Positions 16,533 through 25,086 of a stretch of 64,000 nucleotides of DNA are shown here, one piece after another; the stretch's first letter is position 1; each line of letters opens with the position of its first letter. This DNA comes from Tuwongella immobilis (GTDB lineage Bacteria; Planctomycetota; Planctomycetia; Gemmatales; Gemmataceae): NCBI RefSeq assembly GCF_901538355.1, contig NZ_LR593887.1, positions 3,634,920-3,698,919 on the forward strand, in the 5' to 3' direction. The position numbers and the translations under genes were made by a program. A model generated the notes under the pieces. That model was not told the origin of the DNA. It worked only from the letters and a program-made list of their open reading frames with translations, and searched no databases.

Positions 16533-19500
16533 GGCTGCGATCCTCCGGGAGTTTCCCCGTCGATGGAAGGGTTGGCAGGAGACTCCGCAGGCGGCATCGG
16601 CTGGCGATCACGATCCATCGCCAATGGCGCATCCCCACGAATGGAATGGCTCCGACGCGACTGGCGCACCAGACGAAGTTGCCGGGCCACGGCCACCCCG
16701 ATGGCGGCGATGGTGGCTCCAATCGGGACGGCGACCAGCGGATATCCGGTGCCCAACTTCGACACCGCGAAACCAAATAACCCACCGCAAATGCTGCCGA
16801 TGGTGTACGACAGAATGGCTTGGAATCGCGGCCAACGGAATCGAAACGGTTCGGTCAGCCGCTGAATGGCATCGTAGAACGACGGCGTGAGTAGGATTCC
16901 AAACAACGTCACGCCGAGCATGCCGCTAAAAACCGCAGTCCCCAACGAGCGACGCATTTCTGCCCCCGCCCCGGATGCGACGACGAGCGGAAATGTGCCG
17001 AAGATAAACGCGAATGAGGTCATCAGAATGGGCCGCAACCGCTGCCGAGCCGCCTCCAGCGTTGCCTCGGTTCGCCCCATCCCTTGATCCTGCAAATGCT
17101 TGGCGAATTCGACGATGAGAATCGAATTCTTGCACGCCAATCCGACCAGCACCACCAGCCCAATCTGCACGAAAATGTTGACATCTCGTCCCGACCATTG
17201 CACCCCCACCACCGAGCACAACAGGCACAACGGCACCACCAGAATCACCGCCAGCGGCAGCGCCCAACTTTCGTACAAACCCGCTAATGCCAAGAACACA
17301 CTCACCACCGCAAGCAGGAAGACGAAAATCGCCGTATCTCCCGCTTGAATCTGCTGATAGAACAAATCGGTCCATTCGATATTCATGGTGCGTGGCAGGG
17401 TTTCCGCCGCGAGTCGATCCACCGCCGCGATTGCATCGCTATTGCTGAATCCCGCCGCGACATTCCCGCTAATCACCGCCGAATGGTGCAAGTTATACCG
17501 CGTCGCGGTCACAGGTCCGCCGATCTCGCGGATGCGCACCAATGTGCTCAGCGGCACCATTTCCCCGTCCCGGTTGCGGACCTGAAATTGCCCCACATCC
17601 TGAATGTCACTGCGAAAGGCCCCTTCGGCCTGCACCGTCACCTGCCAAATTCGCCCTAAGTCGTTGTAGCTATTGACATACGACGACCCCAGAAACATAT
17701 TCAAAGTTTGATGAATGTCCGAGACCGGCACCCCGAGCGCGGCCGCCTTGGTGCGATCCACCTCCAGGAACAGTTGCGGCGCATTCGAACGATACTGCGA
17801 ACTCGCATTCGCCACTTGCGGCAGTTCCGTGAGCCGTTCGACAAACGGATCCAGTTGTGCCTGCAAGACTTCGTTGGGCATCCCCGCCCGATCTTGCAGA
17901 ATCAGCTTAAATCCACCGGCCAAGCCCAATCCCGGAATCGGCGACGTGGCGAACACGGTCACTTGCGCCTCGGGGACTTCTTTGGCCCAGCGTGCCCGCA
18001 TTTTGGCCATGATGGCCGTGTGTCGCAACGCGGGTGATTGCCGCTCCGCAAACGGCTTCAACACCACGAACATCGATGCGAAATTCGGACTATTCGCTTG
18101 CAGCAAAAACGAAATGCCGACATTCGAGACCGCGTGCGCCACACCCGGCGTTTCCATGGCAATCTGCTGAATTTTCAGCGTCGCCTCCTCAGTCCGCTCC
18201 AGCGAGGCCGAATCGGGTAGCTGCACATTGACAATCAATCGCCCCTGATCTTGTTGGGGAATAAAGCCTTGCGGTGCCGAGCGAAACACCTCAATGGTGG
18301 TCGCCAACAGCACGCCATACAGGATCAACGGCACCATGCGCACGCGCAACAACTGACGGATGATCCACCCGTACCAGTTCGATCCGATTCCGAAAATTCG
18401 ATTGAACAGCCAAAAGAACCAGCCGAGCGTCAGCCACAAGATCCAGCCAAGCAGATCGCGTTTCTGGGAGCGCGGTCGCAACAGCAACGCCGACAGCGCG
18501 GGAGATAATGTCAGCGCACTCACCGTGGAAATCACGGTCGAAGCCGCGATGGTGATGGCAAATTGCTGAAAAAATTGCCCCGTGATCCCCGGAATGAACG
18601 CACAGGGAATGAACACCGCACACAAAACCACCCCAACGGCGAGAATCGGCCCGGTGACTTCTTCCATCGCCCGACTGGTCGCCTCGCGTGCCGATAATCC
18701 GCGATCCATCCAGCGCTCGACATTTTCGACCACCACAATCGCATCATCCACGACAATGCCGATTGCCAACACGAGGCCAAAGAGCGAGATATTGTTGAGG
18801 CTGTACCCCAAGAGGGCCATAATGGCGAAGGTGCCGATGATGGCGACAGGAACCGCAATCAGCGGAATCATGGCCGCACGCCAACTTTGCAGAAACACGA
18901 GCACCACGACCGCGACCAATGCCAACGCTTCAAATAACGTCTTGACCACATCGTTGACCGAATCCCGCACGAACGTCGAGGTATCGTAGCCAATGCGATA
19001 TTCGACGGAATCCGGGAATCGCTTCGCCAATTCGTCCATCTTGGCTTTGACTGCGCTGGCCACATCCAAGGCGTTGGAGCCAGGCAATTGGTACAACCCC
19101 AGTCCGACCGTGGGCTGCCCATCGAAATACGAAATGGTGTTGTAATTCTGCGAGCCAATTTCGATTCGTGCGACATCCTTGAGACGTACCGTGGGCGTGT
19201 TGACACTCGGAATCAGCCCGAGATCGCGCGATTGCAGGCTGTTGGCCCCTGCTGCGCCGCCGATCATTTCGCTTCCGGTAATCGTCGCAGCAATCCCCGA
19301 CGCTGCGCCACCGCTGGGCATGCCAGATCCGACTGCGGACATTGCCTCGGAATTCGCAGCACTGGTAGCAAGACTTCGCGACGGCGCAGTGGGATTGGAA
19401 AGCGGATTCGCACTCGGCGATGCGGTGACATTCTCACCAGAAAGCGGTGTCGCGGGATTGGCCAACGGCGGAGGCGACGGCATCGATTCGATCGGCGTCG

Positions 19501-20362
19501 GTCGGCCGCTTCCGCGCGTGGGAATCGAGCGACCAGCGGGGATTGGATTCGGCCGTTCAACGACCAATCCCGTCGGTCCCAACATGGTCGGCGGCGTCCC
19601 AATTTTCAGCACGATTTCGCCAAACTGATCGGGATCGCTCAATCGTCCCAGGGTGCTTAAGGGCAAATCAAAGGCTTGGCCGTTGGCAATGGGCGGTTGT
19701 CCGATTCGGCCTGCGGGGGCATCGATATTTTGACTGCGAATCGCCGCCGCGACATCGAGCGCAGTCAAATTTCGCGCTGCCAATTTCTGCGGATCCAACC
19801 AGATCCGCATGCTGTAATCCCGTTGCCCGAAGACGTTAATGTCCGAGATGCCATCGACACGAAGCAATTCATCCCGAACCGCGATTGTGGCAAAATTGCT
19901 GAGATACTTATCGTCATACCGGCCATCGGTGGAAATGAAATTGACAATCATCAGCATATCCGGCGTTCGCTTGCGAATGCGGATTCCCTGATTTTGCACG
20001 GCCGTGGGCAATTGCGGCATCGCCAGCGCCACGCGATTTTGCACCATCACCAACGCGGTTTTAATGTCCGTACCAATTTCAAACGTCACCGTCAGCGAAT
20101 AACTGCCATCGTTCCCCGATTGCGAGGACATGTAGATCATCCCCGGCACCCCGTTGACATATTGTTCGATCGGGGCACCAACGGAATTGGCCACTTCGCG
20201 GGCGCTGGCTCCGGGATAACTAATCGAGATCGAAACGCCGGGCGGGGTGATGGCGGGATATTGCGATACCGGCAAAAAGATCAGGGCAATCAGGCCGATC
20301 AGCGTCACCACGATCGAAAGCACCGTCGCAAAGATCGGCCGTCGAATGAAAAACTCGCTCAT
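16529..20362 (-). CDS. RND efflux pump inner-membrane subunit (AcrB-like), copy 2
   Basis: A 1277-residue RND transporter, much longer than AcrB (about 1050). TM1 starts at FFIRRPIFATVLSIVVTLIG. Relay residues are present in VDDAIVVVENVERW and GLACKNSILIVEFAKH. Residues about 255-389 form a Pro/Ser/Ala/Gly-rich insertion in the porter/docking region, exactly where copy 1 has its shorter insertion. A C-terminal extension after TM12 carries two further hydrophobic segments and a polar tail. It begins 9 bases after the adaptor gene stop and overlaps copy 1 by 4 bases, so all are translated from one message. No frameshift is evident; the insertion is in frame and composition fits neighbouring coding DNA. 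Confidence 0.93.
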   Translation of the reverse strand: MSEFFIRRPIFATVLSIVVTLIGLIALIFLPVSQYPAITPPGVSISISYPGASAREVANSVGAPIEQYVNGVPGMIYMSSQSGNDGSYSLTVTFEIGTDIKTALVMVQNRVALAMPQLPTAVQNQGIRIRKRTPDMLMIVNFISTDGRYDDKYLSNFATIAVRDELLRVDGISDINVFGQRDYSMRIWLDPQKLAARNLTALDVAAAIRSQNIDAPAGRIGQPPIANGQAFDLPLSTLGRLSDPDQFGEIVLKIGTPPTMLGPTGLVVERPNPIPAGRSIPTRGSGRPTPIESMPSPPPLANPATPLSGENVTASPSANPLSNPTAPSRSLATSAANSEAMSAVGSGMPSGGAASGIAATITGSEMIGGAAGANSLQSRDLGLIPSVNTPTVRLKDVARIEIGSQNYNTISYFDGQPTVGLGLYQLPGSNALDVASAVKAKMDELAKRFPDSVEYRIGYDTSTFVRDSVNDVVKTLFEALALVAVVVLVFLQSWRAAMIPLIAVPVAIIGTFAIMALLGYSLNNISLFGLVLAIGIVVDDAIVVVENVERWMDRGLSAREATSRAMEEVTGPILAVGVVLCAVFIPCAFIPGITGQFFQQFAITIAASTVISTVSALTLSPALSALLLRPRSQKRDLLGWILWLTLGWFFWLFNRIFGIGSNWYGWIIRQLLRVRMVPLILYGVLLATTIEVFRSAPQGFIPQQDQGRLIVNVQLPDSASLERTEEATLKIQQIAMETPGVAHAVSNVGISFLLQANSPNFASMFVVLKPFAERQSPALRHTAIMAKMRARWAKEVPEAQVTVFATSPIPGLGLAGGFKLILQDRAGMPNEVLQAQLDPFVERLTELPQVANASSQYRSNAPQLFLEVDRTKAAALGVPVSDIHQTLNMFLGSSYVNSYNDLGRIWQVTVQAEGAFRSDIQDVGQFQVRNRDGEMVPLSTLVRIREIGGPVTATRYNLHHSAVISGNVAAGFSNSDAIAAVDRLAAETLPRTMNIEWTDLFYQQIQAGDTAIFVFLLAVVSVFLALAGLYESWALPLAVILVVPLCLLCSVVGVQWSGRDVNIFVQIGLVVLVGLACKNSILIVEFAKHLQDQGMGRTEATLEAARQRLRPILMTSFAFIFGTFPLVVASGAGAEMRRSLGTAVFSGMLGVTLFGILLTPSFYDAIQRLTEPFRFRWPRFQAILSYTIGSICGGLFGFAVSKLGTGYPLVAVPIGATIAAIGVAVARQLRLVRQSRRSHSIRGDAPLAMDRDRQPMPPAESPANPSIDGETPGGSQP

Positions 20363-20371
20363 GGCCCAACC

Positions 20372-21658
20372 TCACGACTTCGCGGCGTTCGGCGTTTTGG
20401 CTTGGGCACCTTCAACCGGGATCGGCTCGCCAGTTTTGATGGTTGGCATGCGCATTTCTTGACGCTCGACGCGCAGTTTCGGTCGCAATTGCTGCAACGC
20501 CCCCACCGCGACCCACTCATCGGCGTCCAGCCCTTCTTCGATCACCCGCAATCCATCTTCTTGCAATGCCCCCACCTTCACGCGGCGATATTGCACCTGA
20601 TTCTCCGCATCGATCACATACACATATTTCAATCCCTGATCCGATCCGATCGCGCGATCGATCACCAGCACCGCGGAAGCTGGCTCGCCGATCGGCAGGC
20701 GGATGCGGGTGAACATCCCCGGTGTCAACCACCACACCCCGTCCCGCAATTGCCGATTCGCAAAGACGCCACGCACGGCAATGGTCCCCGTGGACGGATT
20801 GACCTGGTTGTTGATGAAGTTGATCTTTCCTTCATGCGGAAAGCCCGTTTCACCTTCCAACCCCATGCGAACAGGAAGTTCCTGCAGCCAACTTTCGATC
20901 GAGCCGGTTCCGGGCTTCCCCGATTGAAACGAGCCGGTCAGCCGATGATACGTCCGCTCATCCAGATCGAAGTAGACGTACATCGGATTCATCGACACGA
21001 CGGTTGTCAGCAGCGTTTGATCCTGCGTCACCAAGTTGCCCAGCGTGTAGAAATACCGGCTGATTCGCCCACTAATTGGCGAGCGAATTTTGGTGAATTC
21101 CAGATTCAGCTTCGCGGTCTGCACCGTCGATTGCGCCATCTTGATGCGGGCATTCGCTTCTTCGACTTGGGCCACATCTTGATCGAGTTGTTGCTGACTG
21201 ACGGCCCCACCCAACGAGCGATCCCGTTCCAGGGTCTTCGTCGCTAATTTCCATTGGGCGGTATAGACATCGACTTGGCTTTGCGCCTCGTCCAGAATCG
21301 CCTGATACGGTCGCGGGTCAATCTCGAACAGCAAATCCCCCGCGTTCACTTCCGAGCCTTCCTGGAACGGCATTTTCGTCAAATACCCGGTCACTCGCGC
21401 GCGAATGCTCACCGCTTGCACCGCATCGGTTCGCCCGGTGTATTCCACCGTCTCGGTCACCACACGCGACACGGGTTTGGCAATCGGCACCACCAATGTG
21501 TCGGCCTGCTTCTGCGGTGGCTCTTTCGAGGGACGCTGACAGCCCGAGATGCTGCCCAAACCACCCATCATCGCTAGCATCCCCGCGAAGACTACCCATC
21601 GGCATTCCAGATTGCGGAACCGACGCGGGCCCGCGATTCGATCGCATCGGTTGTTCAT
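20372..21658 (-). CDS. RND periplasmic adaptor lipoprotein (membrane fusion protein)
   Basis: Links the RND pumps to an outer-membrane channel. The 428-residue protein has a lipoprotein signal with lipobox SISGC (Cys40). The barrel-sandwich/lipoyl half is VSIRARVTGYLTKMPFQEG. A coiled-coil hairpin is predicted at about 115-170 (LEEAQ/QVDVYTAQ to VEEANARIKMAQ), followed by the second lipoyl half KIRSPISGRISRY and a beta-barrel. The first gene of the adaptor-RND-RND-DUF1415 run. No TolC-like outer-membrane factor lies nearby, so it presumably recruits one encoded elsewhere. Confidence 0.92.
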   Translation of the reverse strand: MNNRCDRIAGPRRFRNLECRWVVFAGMLAMMGGLGSISGCQRPSKEPPQKQADTLVVPIAKPVSRVVTETVEYTGRTDAVQAVSIRARVTGYLTKMPFQEGSEVNAGDLLFEIDPRPYQAILDEAQSQVDVYTAQWKLATKTLERDRSLGGAVSQQQLDQDVAQVEEANARIKMAQSTVQTAKLNLEFTKIRSPISGRISRYFYTLGNLVTQDQTLLTTVVSMNPMYVYFDLDERTYHRLTGSFQSGKPGTGSIESWLQELPVRMGLEGETGFPHEGKINFINNQVNPSTGTIAVRGVFANRQLRDGVWWLTPGMFTRIRLPIGEPASAVLVIDRAIGSDQGLKYVYVIDAENQVQYRRVKVGALQEDGLRVIEEGLDADEWVAVGALQQLRPKLRVERQEMRMPTIKTGEPIPVEGAQAKTPNAAKS

Positions 21659-21751
21659 GGCTTGGTCCCACTCCCCTTCATCGGTCCCGCTCGAGTTCCC
21701 ACGATCGTCACAATCTCATCCATAATGTTAGCGTGCAAACGGCTTCTCAAT

Positions 21752-21767
21752 CGAGAAAAATTTCTCG
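21752..21767. promoter_or_regulatory. Palindrome upstream of the RND operon
   Basis: Arms CGAGAAA and TTTCTCG are separated by AA, 94 bases upstream of the adaptor start. A run of six T follows on the plus strand. No plus-strand gene ends here, so a terminator is unlikely for either neighbour; an operator for the efflux operon is the better guess. Confidence 0.4.
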
Positions 21768-21779
21768 TTTTTTCGCCGC

Positions 21780-22649
21780 TCACGGCGTCGGAGTTCCGGT
21801 CATCCCACGTGATTTCAAGCATCGCTCGAAAAATTCGACGATCGGTTTGGGATCGGTCAACCCGTGGGGATGATGATCTTGGCCCGGCTTCACGATCCGT
21901 TCCACGGGGCCGCGAAGCTGCTGATACCGCTGGTAAACCACCTCGGAATTCTCCAAATGCGGCACCACACGATCCGCATCCCCGTACACCAGCAGCAGCG
22001 GAATCCCGGCCTCGGCCAACGGCTTCAGTTGATCCACCGGATTGATTTTGGCTCGAATCGCTTCCTGATCGTTGGCAAATTGATAGGCCTTGAGCAGATT
22101 TTGCCATTCGGCTGCCGAGCCATTTCCGGTGCCAAGTCCCTTCACCTTCCCGCCGGGCCAACTCTTCGTGTCACACACGCCGTTATCGAGATAGACCGCC
22201 AAGGTGCGATTCGGATGCCGCGCCGCCCACGCCATGCAATACAACGCACCGCGACTCAACCCGATGAATCCCGGTTTCGGATGCAGCTTGGAATCCCGCA
22301 CCAGAACCTCATAGACCGTTTCCCACGATTTCATCGCAGTCGGCGACCCAAACTGATTCGGTGCCGCAACATAGACCAGATGCCACCCCGCCTTCACGAG
22401 CGCCACATCCGCATTGGCAAACGCACCGAAGAACTCCCCCCGCCACACCCAGGGCCGCCCCGGAAGCGGTTTCGCCGGCTCGACCACGATCACCGAAATT
22501 CCCGAAATTTGCAGATCGGTTCGGCTCAATCCTTGCCAATCACTTTTCTTCCCGTGGAACGGTTTGGGCTCCGCACCGGAATCGGCCCGCAGATCCGCCA
22601 TCCCCGAAGCACCAAGCAACAGCACCACGCCCAACGCGATTGCACGCAT
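21780..22649 (-). CDS. Secreted alpha/beta hydrolase
   Basis: A 289-residue exported hydrolase of unknown substrate. The N-terminus MRAIALGVVLLLGASGMADLRA is a signal peptide. The nucleophile elbow is GLSRG with Ser132. The likely acid Asp is in VYGDADRVVPH and the likely His is in QDHHPHGLTDP. Together these form a plausible triad. The fold and length suit small esterases or peptidase-like hydrolases found in planctomycetes. It stands alone on the minus strand, with a 121-base gap to the RND adaptor. Confidence 0.82.
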   Translation of the reverse strand: MRAIALGVVLLLGASGMADLRADSGAEPKPFHGKKSDWQGLSRTDLQISGISVIVVEPAKPLPGRPWVWRGEFFGAFANADVALVKAGWHLVYVAAPNQFGSPTAMKSWETVYEVLVRDSKLHPKPGFIGLSRGALYCMAWAARHPNRTLAVYLDNGVCDTKSWPGGKVKGLGTGNGSAAEWQNLLKAYQFANDQEAIRAKINPVDQLKPLAEAGIPLLLVYGDADRVVPHLENSEVVYQRYQQLRGPVERIVKPGQDHHPHGLTDPKPIVEFFERCLKSRGMTGTPTP

Positions 22650-22816
22650 TTGATTTCGCTCCCTGGATGGAGTTCACGCTTGCCAATGGTTGATCAATTG
22701 GCGTAGTCTACCGGAGATTCTCCCTCGAATCGAAGAAATCCTGAATTGTTCGAACCGCATTGGGGCCACGGGATTCATTCGATTCTGGACAATTCCCCCA
22801 CAAGAGGTCCGCTTCC

Positions 22817-23290
22817 ATGCGAGAATTCCGCTGCCTGCTGGCTCTGGCGTCGTTGAGTTGGGGATTGGTCCCAGTCGCTATCGCACAAGCGCCCGCATCC
22901 GCCGAGCGTCCCCCCGCATCTGCGGCATCGCAAGTGCAATCCGCGCTCGATGCGTTGAATGCCGCTTTTGAGCGTGGCGATGTCAAAGCCGTTGCCGCCC
23001 GCATGACTCCCGAACACTTGGCGATTACGTCGTACTATCCCAAACCGCTCCCCCGCGAGGAACAGATCCGCTCACTCGCCGACCACCAACTCAGCCAATA
23101 TCGCACCAGCGAACTCTCGCTCCAACCCTTGTCACCCGATTCCATGCTCGTCACCTTTCGCGTCACCATGAAAGGGACTTATCGCGGAAAACCAGTGCCG
23201 GAAACGAGTTTCGCATCGGCAATCTGGGTCCGCCGCCAGGGCCAATGGCTGGAACACTTCTACCAAGAAACCCCCATTCCTGCGAAATAA
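22817..23290 (+). CDS. Secreted SnoaL/DUF4440-like small protein
   Basis: A 157-residue protein with a 24-residue signal peptide ending VAIAQ. The mature part (e.g. ALDALNAAFERGDVKAVAARMTPEH and the final ASAIWVRRQGQWLEHFYQE) has the pattern of the NTF2-like/DUF4440 alpha+beta barrel, often a ligand-binding or enzyme fold without fixed function. ATG 22817 is chosen because GAGG lies about 9 bases upstream and the signal starts there; the frame opens earlier at 22760. Neighbours give no functional clue. Confidence 0.72.
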   Translation: MREFRCLLALASLSWGLVPVAIAQAPASAERPPASAASQVQSALDALNAAFERGDVKAVAARMTPEHLAITSYYPKPLPREEQIRSLADHQLSQYRTSELSLQPLSPDSMLVTFRVTMKGTYRGKPVPETSFASAIWVRRQGQWLEHFYQETPIPAK

Positions 23291-23298
23291 CCGCTCCG

Positions 23299-23318
23299 GA
23301 TTCCGTGATTCGGAATCA
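23299..23318. repeat. Palindromic intergenic element (copy A)
   Basis: GATTCCG at 23299-23305 and CGGAATC at 23311-23317 flank a TGATT loop just after the SnoaL-like stop codon. The 18-base string TTCCGTGATTCGGAATCA (23301-23318) recurs exactly, inverted, at 54670-54687, also just downstream of a plus-strand gene. It could help transcription end, though no T-run follows. Confidence 0.4.
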
Positions 23319-23453
23319 CAGCTCGACCGGTTCGCAGTCCAATTCGCCCCACGCCAAGCGATTTTGCCCGAGAATTCGTTTGGCGATTGGCATTCGGATG
23401 GGGTACAGTTCCATGGAACGAAATCTCTCCCACCACCGCGTCAGGATCTCGCC

Positions 23454-25055
23454 ATGCGATCGAGTCTTGCCTTGGTCTTGTTGGTGCTGTCCGGATCAAT
23501 CGCATTCGCCGATTCACTCTCCGAACAGATCGACCGGATCATTCGCCAGCAAGCGGGAATGGTGCCCATCAGCCCCCCTGCGGATGATGACGAATTCTTG
23601 CGACGGGTGACGCTCGATTTCGCCGGGCGCATTCCGACCGAGCGCGAGATTCGTGCGTTTCGTGCCGACCGCGATCCGAACAAGCGACCGCGCACTATCG
23701 ACGCCCTCACCCAAGGGCCGGAATACGCCAAACAAATGGCATCGTGGATGCACCAGATGTGGATGGAGCGATTAGGCGATCATCCCGCGTGGCAACTCTA
23801 TTTGCAGCAAGCGTTTGCGACCAATCGCCCCTGGCGAACCATGGCCGCGGAGATGCTGCGCGGGCAATCGTCGAACGCGACAGATGTCGGGGCCGTGTTC
23901 TTTCTCGCCAAACGGTTGGAAAATTACGGCCAAGTGCCAGTCGATCACTCGGCACTCACCCGCGACATTGGGCGATTGTTTCTCGGCGTCGACTTACGCT
24001 GCGCGGAATGTCACGACCATCTCACGATTCCCGATTACAAGCAGGATGATTTCGTCGGACTCGCTGCCTTCACCCGCAATGCCGCCCTGCTCGACGCCAA
24101 ACAACCGAGCATCCGCGAAAAACCGTTGACGGAAAAACTCGAATTCGCATCCGTATTCACGAAAGTGCGCAAACAATCCGGCCCACGAATCCCCGGCCGG
24201 AGCGAACTGACCATCCCCGCGCAACCGAAGGGGAGCGAATTTCGCATCCCGCCCGATGCCAAGGCAAAAACTCCCGGCACTTTGCGATTCTCGCCGTTGG
24301 AACAGCTTTCTGTCGAAATCACCGCCGCCGATCATCGCCAATTCGCCCGGAATTTCGTCAATCGGCTCTGGTTTGCCTTGCTGGGGCATGGCTTGGTGCA
24401 TCCGTTGGATTTGCATCATCGCGGAAATCCGCCATCGCATCCGCAAGTGCTGGAGCGGCTGACGGATGCGTTTCTGGCCAGCGGAACCGACATCCGCGAA
24501 CTCGCCCGGATCATCGCGCGAACCGACGCCTATCAACGCTCGAGTATTCTGCCCAACGGAATCACGCAAGCGGCTCCCGAGGATCGATTCGTGACGGCAT
24601 TGGAAAAGCGACTGTCTGCCGAGCAACTCTTCGCCAGTGTGTTGCGGGCGACCGGCGAATGGGACCGATTCCACACCCCGGAAATGGCGACGGAACGTAC
24701 CGCGCTGTTGGCACGATTTCAGAAAGCCTTTGCCAATCAACCGCGGGAGCCGGAAGAATCCCCCGAACCCTCACTTCGCGCGGCGTTGTTCCTGTCCAAC
24801 GATCCAAAATTCCTCGATCTGCTCACCCCACGACCGGGAAATCTCGTCGCTCGACTCGCGGCCATCGCTCCCGAATCGCCCGCGGAGTTGGCCGAACTGG
24901 CGTTCTTGAACGTGCTGAGCCGATCGCCCGACTCCCAAGAGCAAGCTTTGGTGCGGCAATCACTGCCGAGTGGCCCCGCCGATGTCCGCCTGAAGGCGAT
25001 TCAGCGACTCGTCTGGTCGCTGCTGACATCGACCGAATTTTCGGTGAATCATTGA
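23454..25055 (+). CDS. DUF1549/DUF1553 secreted protein (short form)
   Basis: A 533-residue member of the planctomycete DUF1549/DUF1553 family, much shorter than the 954- and 839-residue copies in this window because it lacks the leading cytochrome or Big-like region. The signal peptide ends near IAFADS. The DUF1549 core has RVTLDFAGRIPTEREIRAF and the conserved CAECHDH. The DUF1553 half has FVNRLWFALLGHGLVHPLD and IARTDAYQRS. ATG 23454 is chosen because it begins the signal and AGGA precedes it. First gene of a three-gene operon with DUF1501 (31 bases on) and a WD40 protein. Function is inferred only from the family's association with extracytoplasmic carbohydrate use. Confidence 0.87.
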   Translation: MRSSLALVLLVLSGSIAFADSLSEQIDRIIRQQAGMVPISPPADDDEFLRRVTLDFAGRIPTEREIRAFRADRDPNKRPRTIDALTQGPEYAKQMASWMHQMWMERLGDHPAWQLYLQQAFATNRPWRTMAAEMLRGQSSNATDVGAVFFLAKRLENYGQVPVDHSALTRDIGRLFLGVDLRCAECHDHLTIPDYKQDDFVGLAAFTRNAALLDAKQPSIREKPLTEKLEFASVFTKVRKQSGPRIPGRSELTIPAQPKGSEFRIPPDAKAKTPGTLRFSPLEQLSVEITAADHRQFARNFVNRLWFALLGHGLVHPLDLHHRGNPPSHPQVLERLTDAFLASGTDIRELARIIARTDAYQRSSILPNGITQAAPEDRFVTALEKRLSAEQLFASVLRATGEWDRFHTPEMATERTALLARFQKAFANQPREPEESPEPSLRAALFLSNDPKFLDLLTPRPGNLVARLAAIAPESPAELAELAFLNVLSRSPDSQEQALVRQSLPSGPADVRLKAIQRLVWSLLTSTEFSVNH

Positions 25056-25086
25056 GCATCTCGGAATCACGCGGAGAGGCACGCCG

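Noticed and set aside
19200-19610. Low-complexity stretch in RND copy 2 as a frameshift or assembly error
   Set aside because: The frame stays open on both sides with intact family motifs, and the paralogue has an insertion at the same place.
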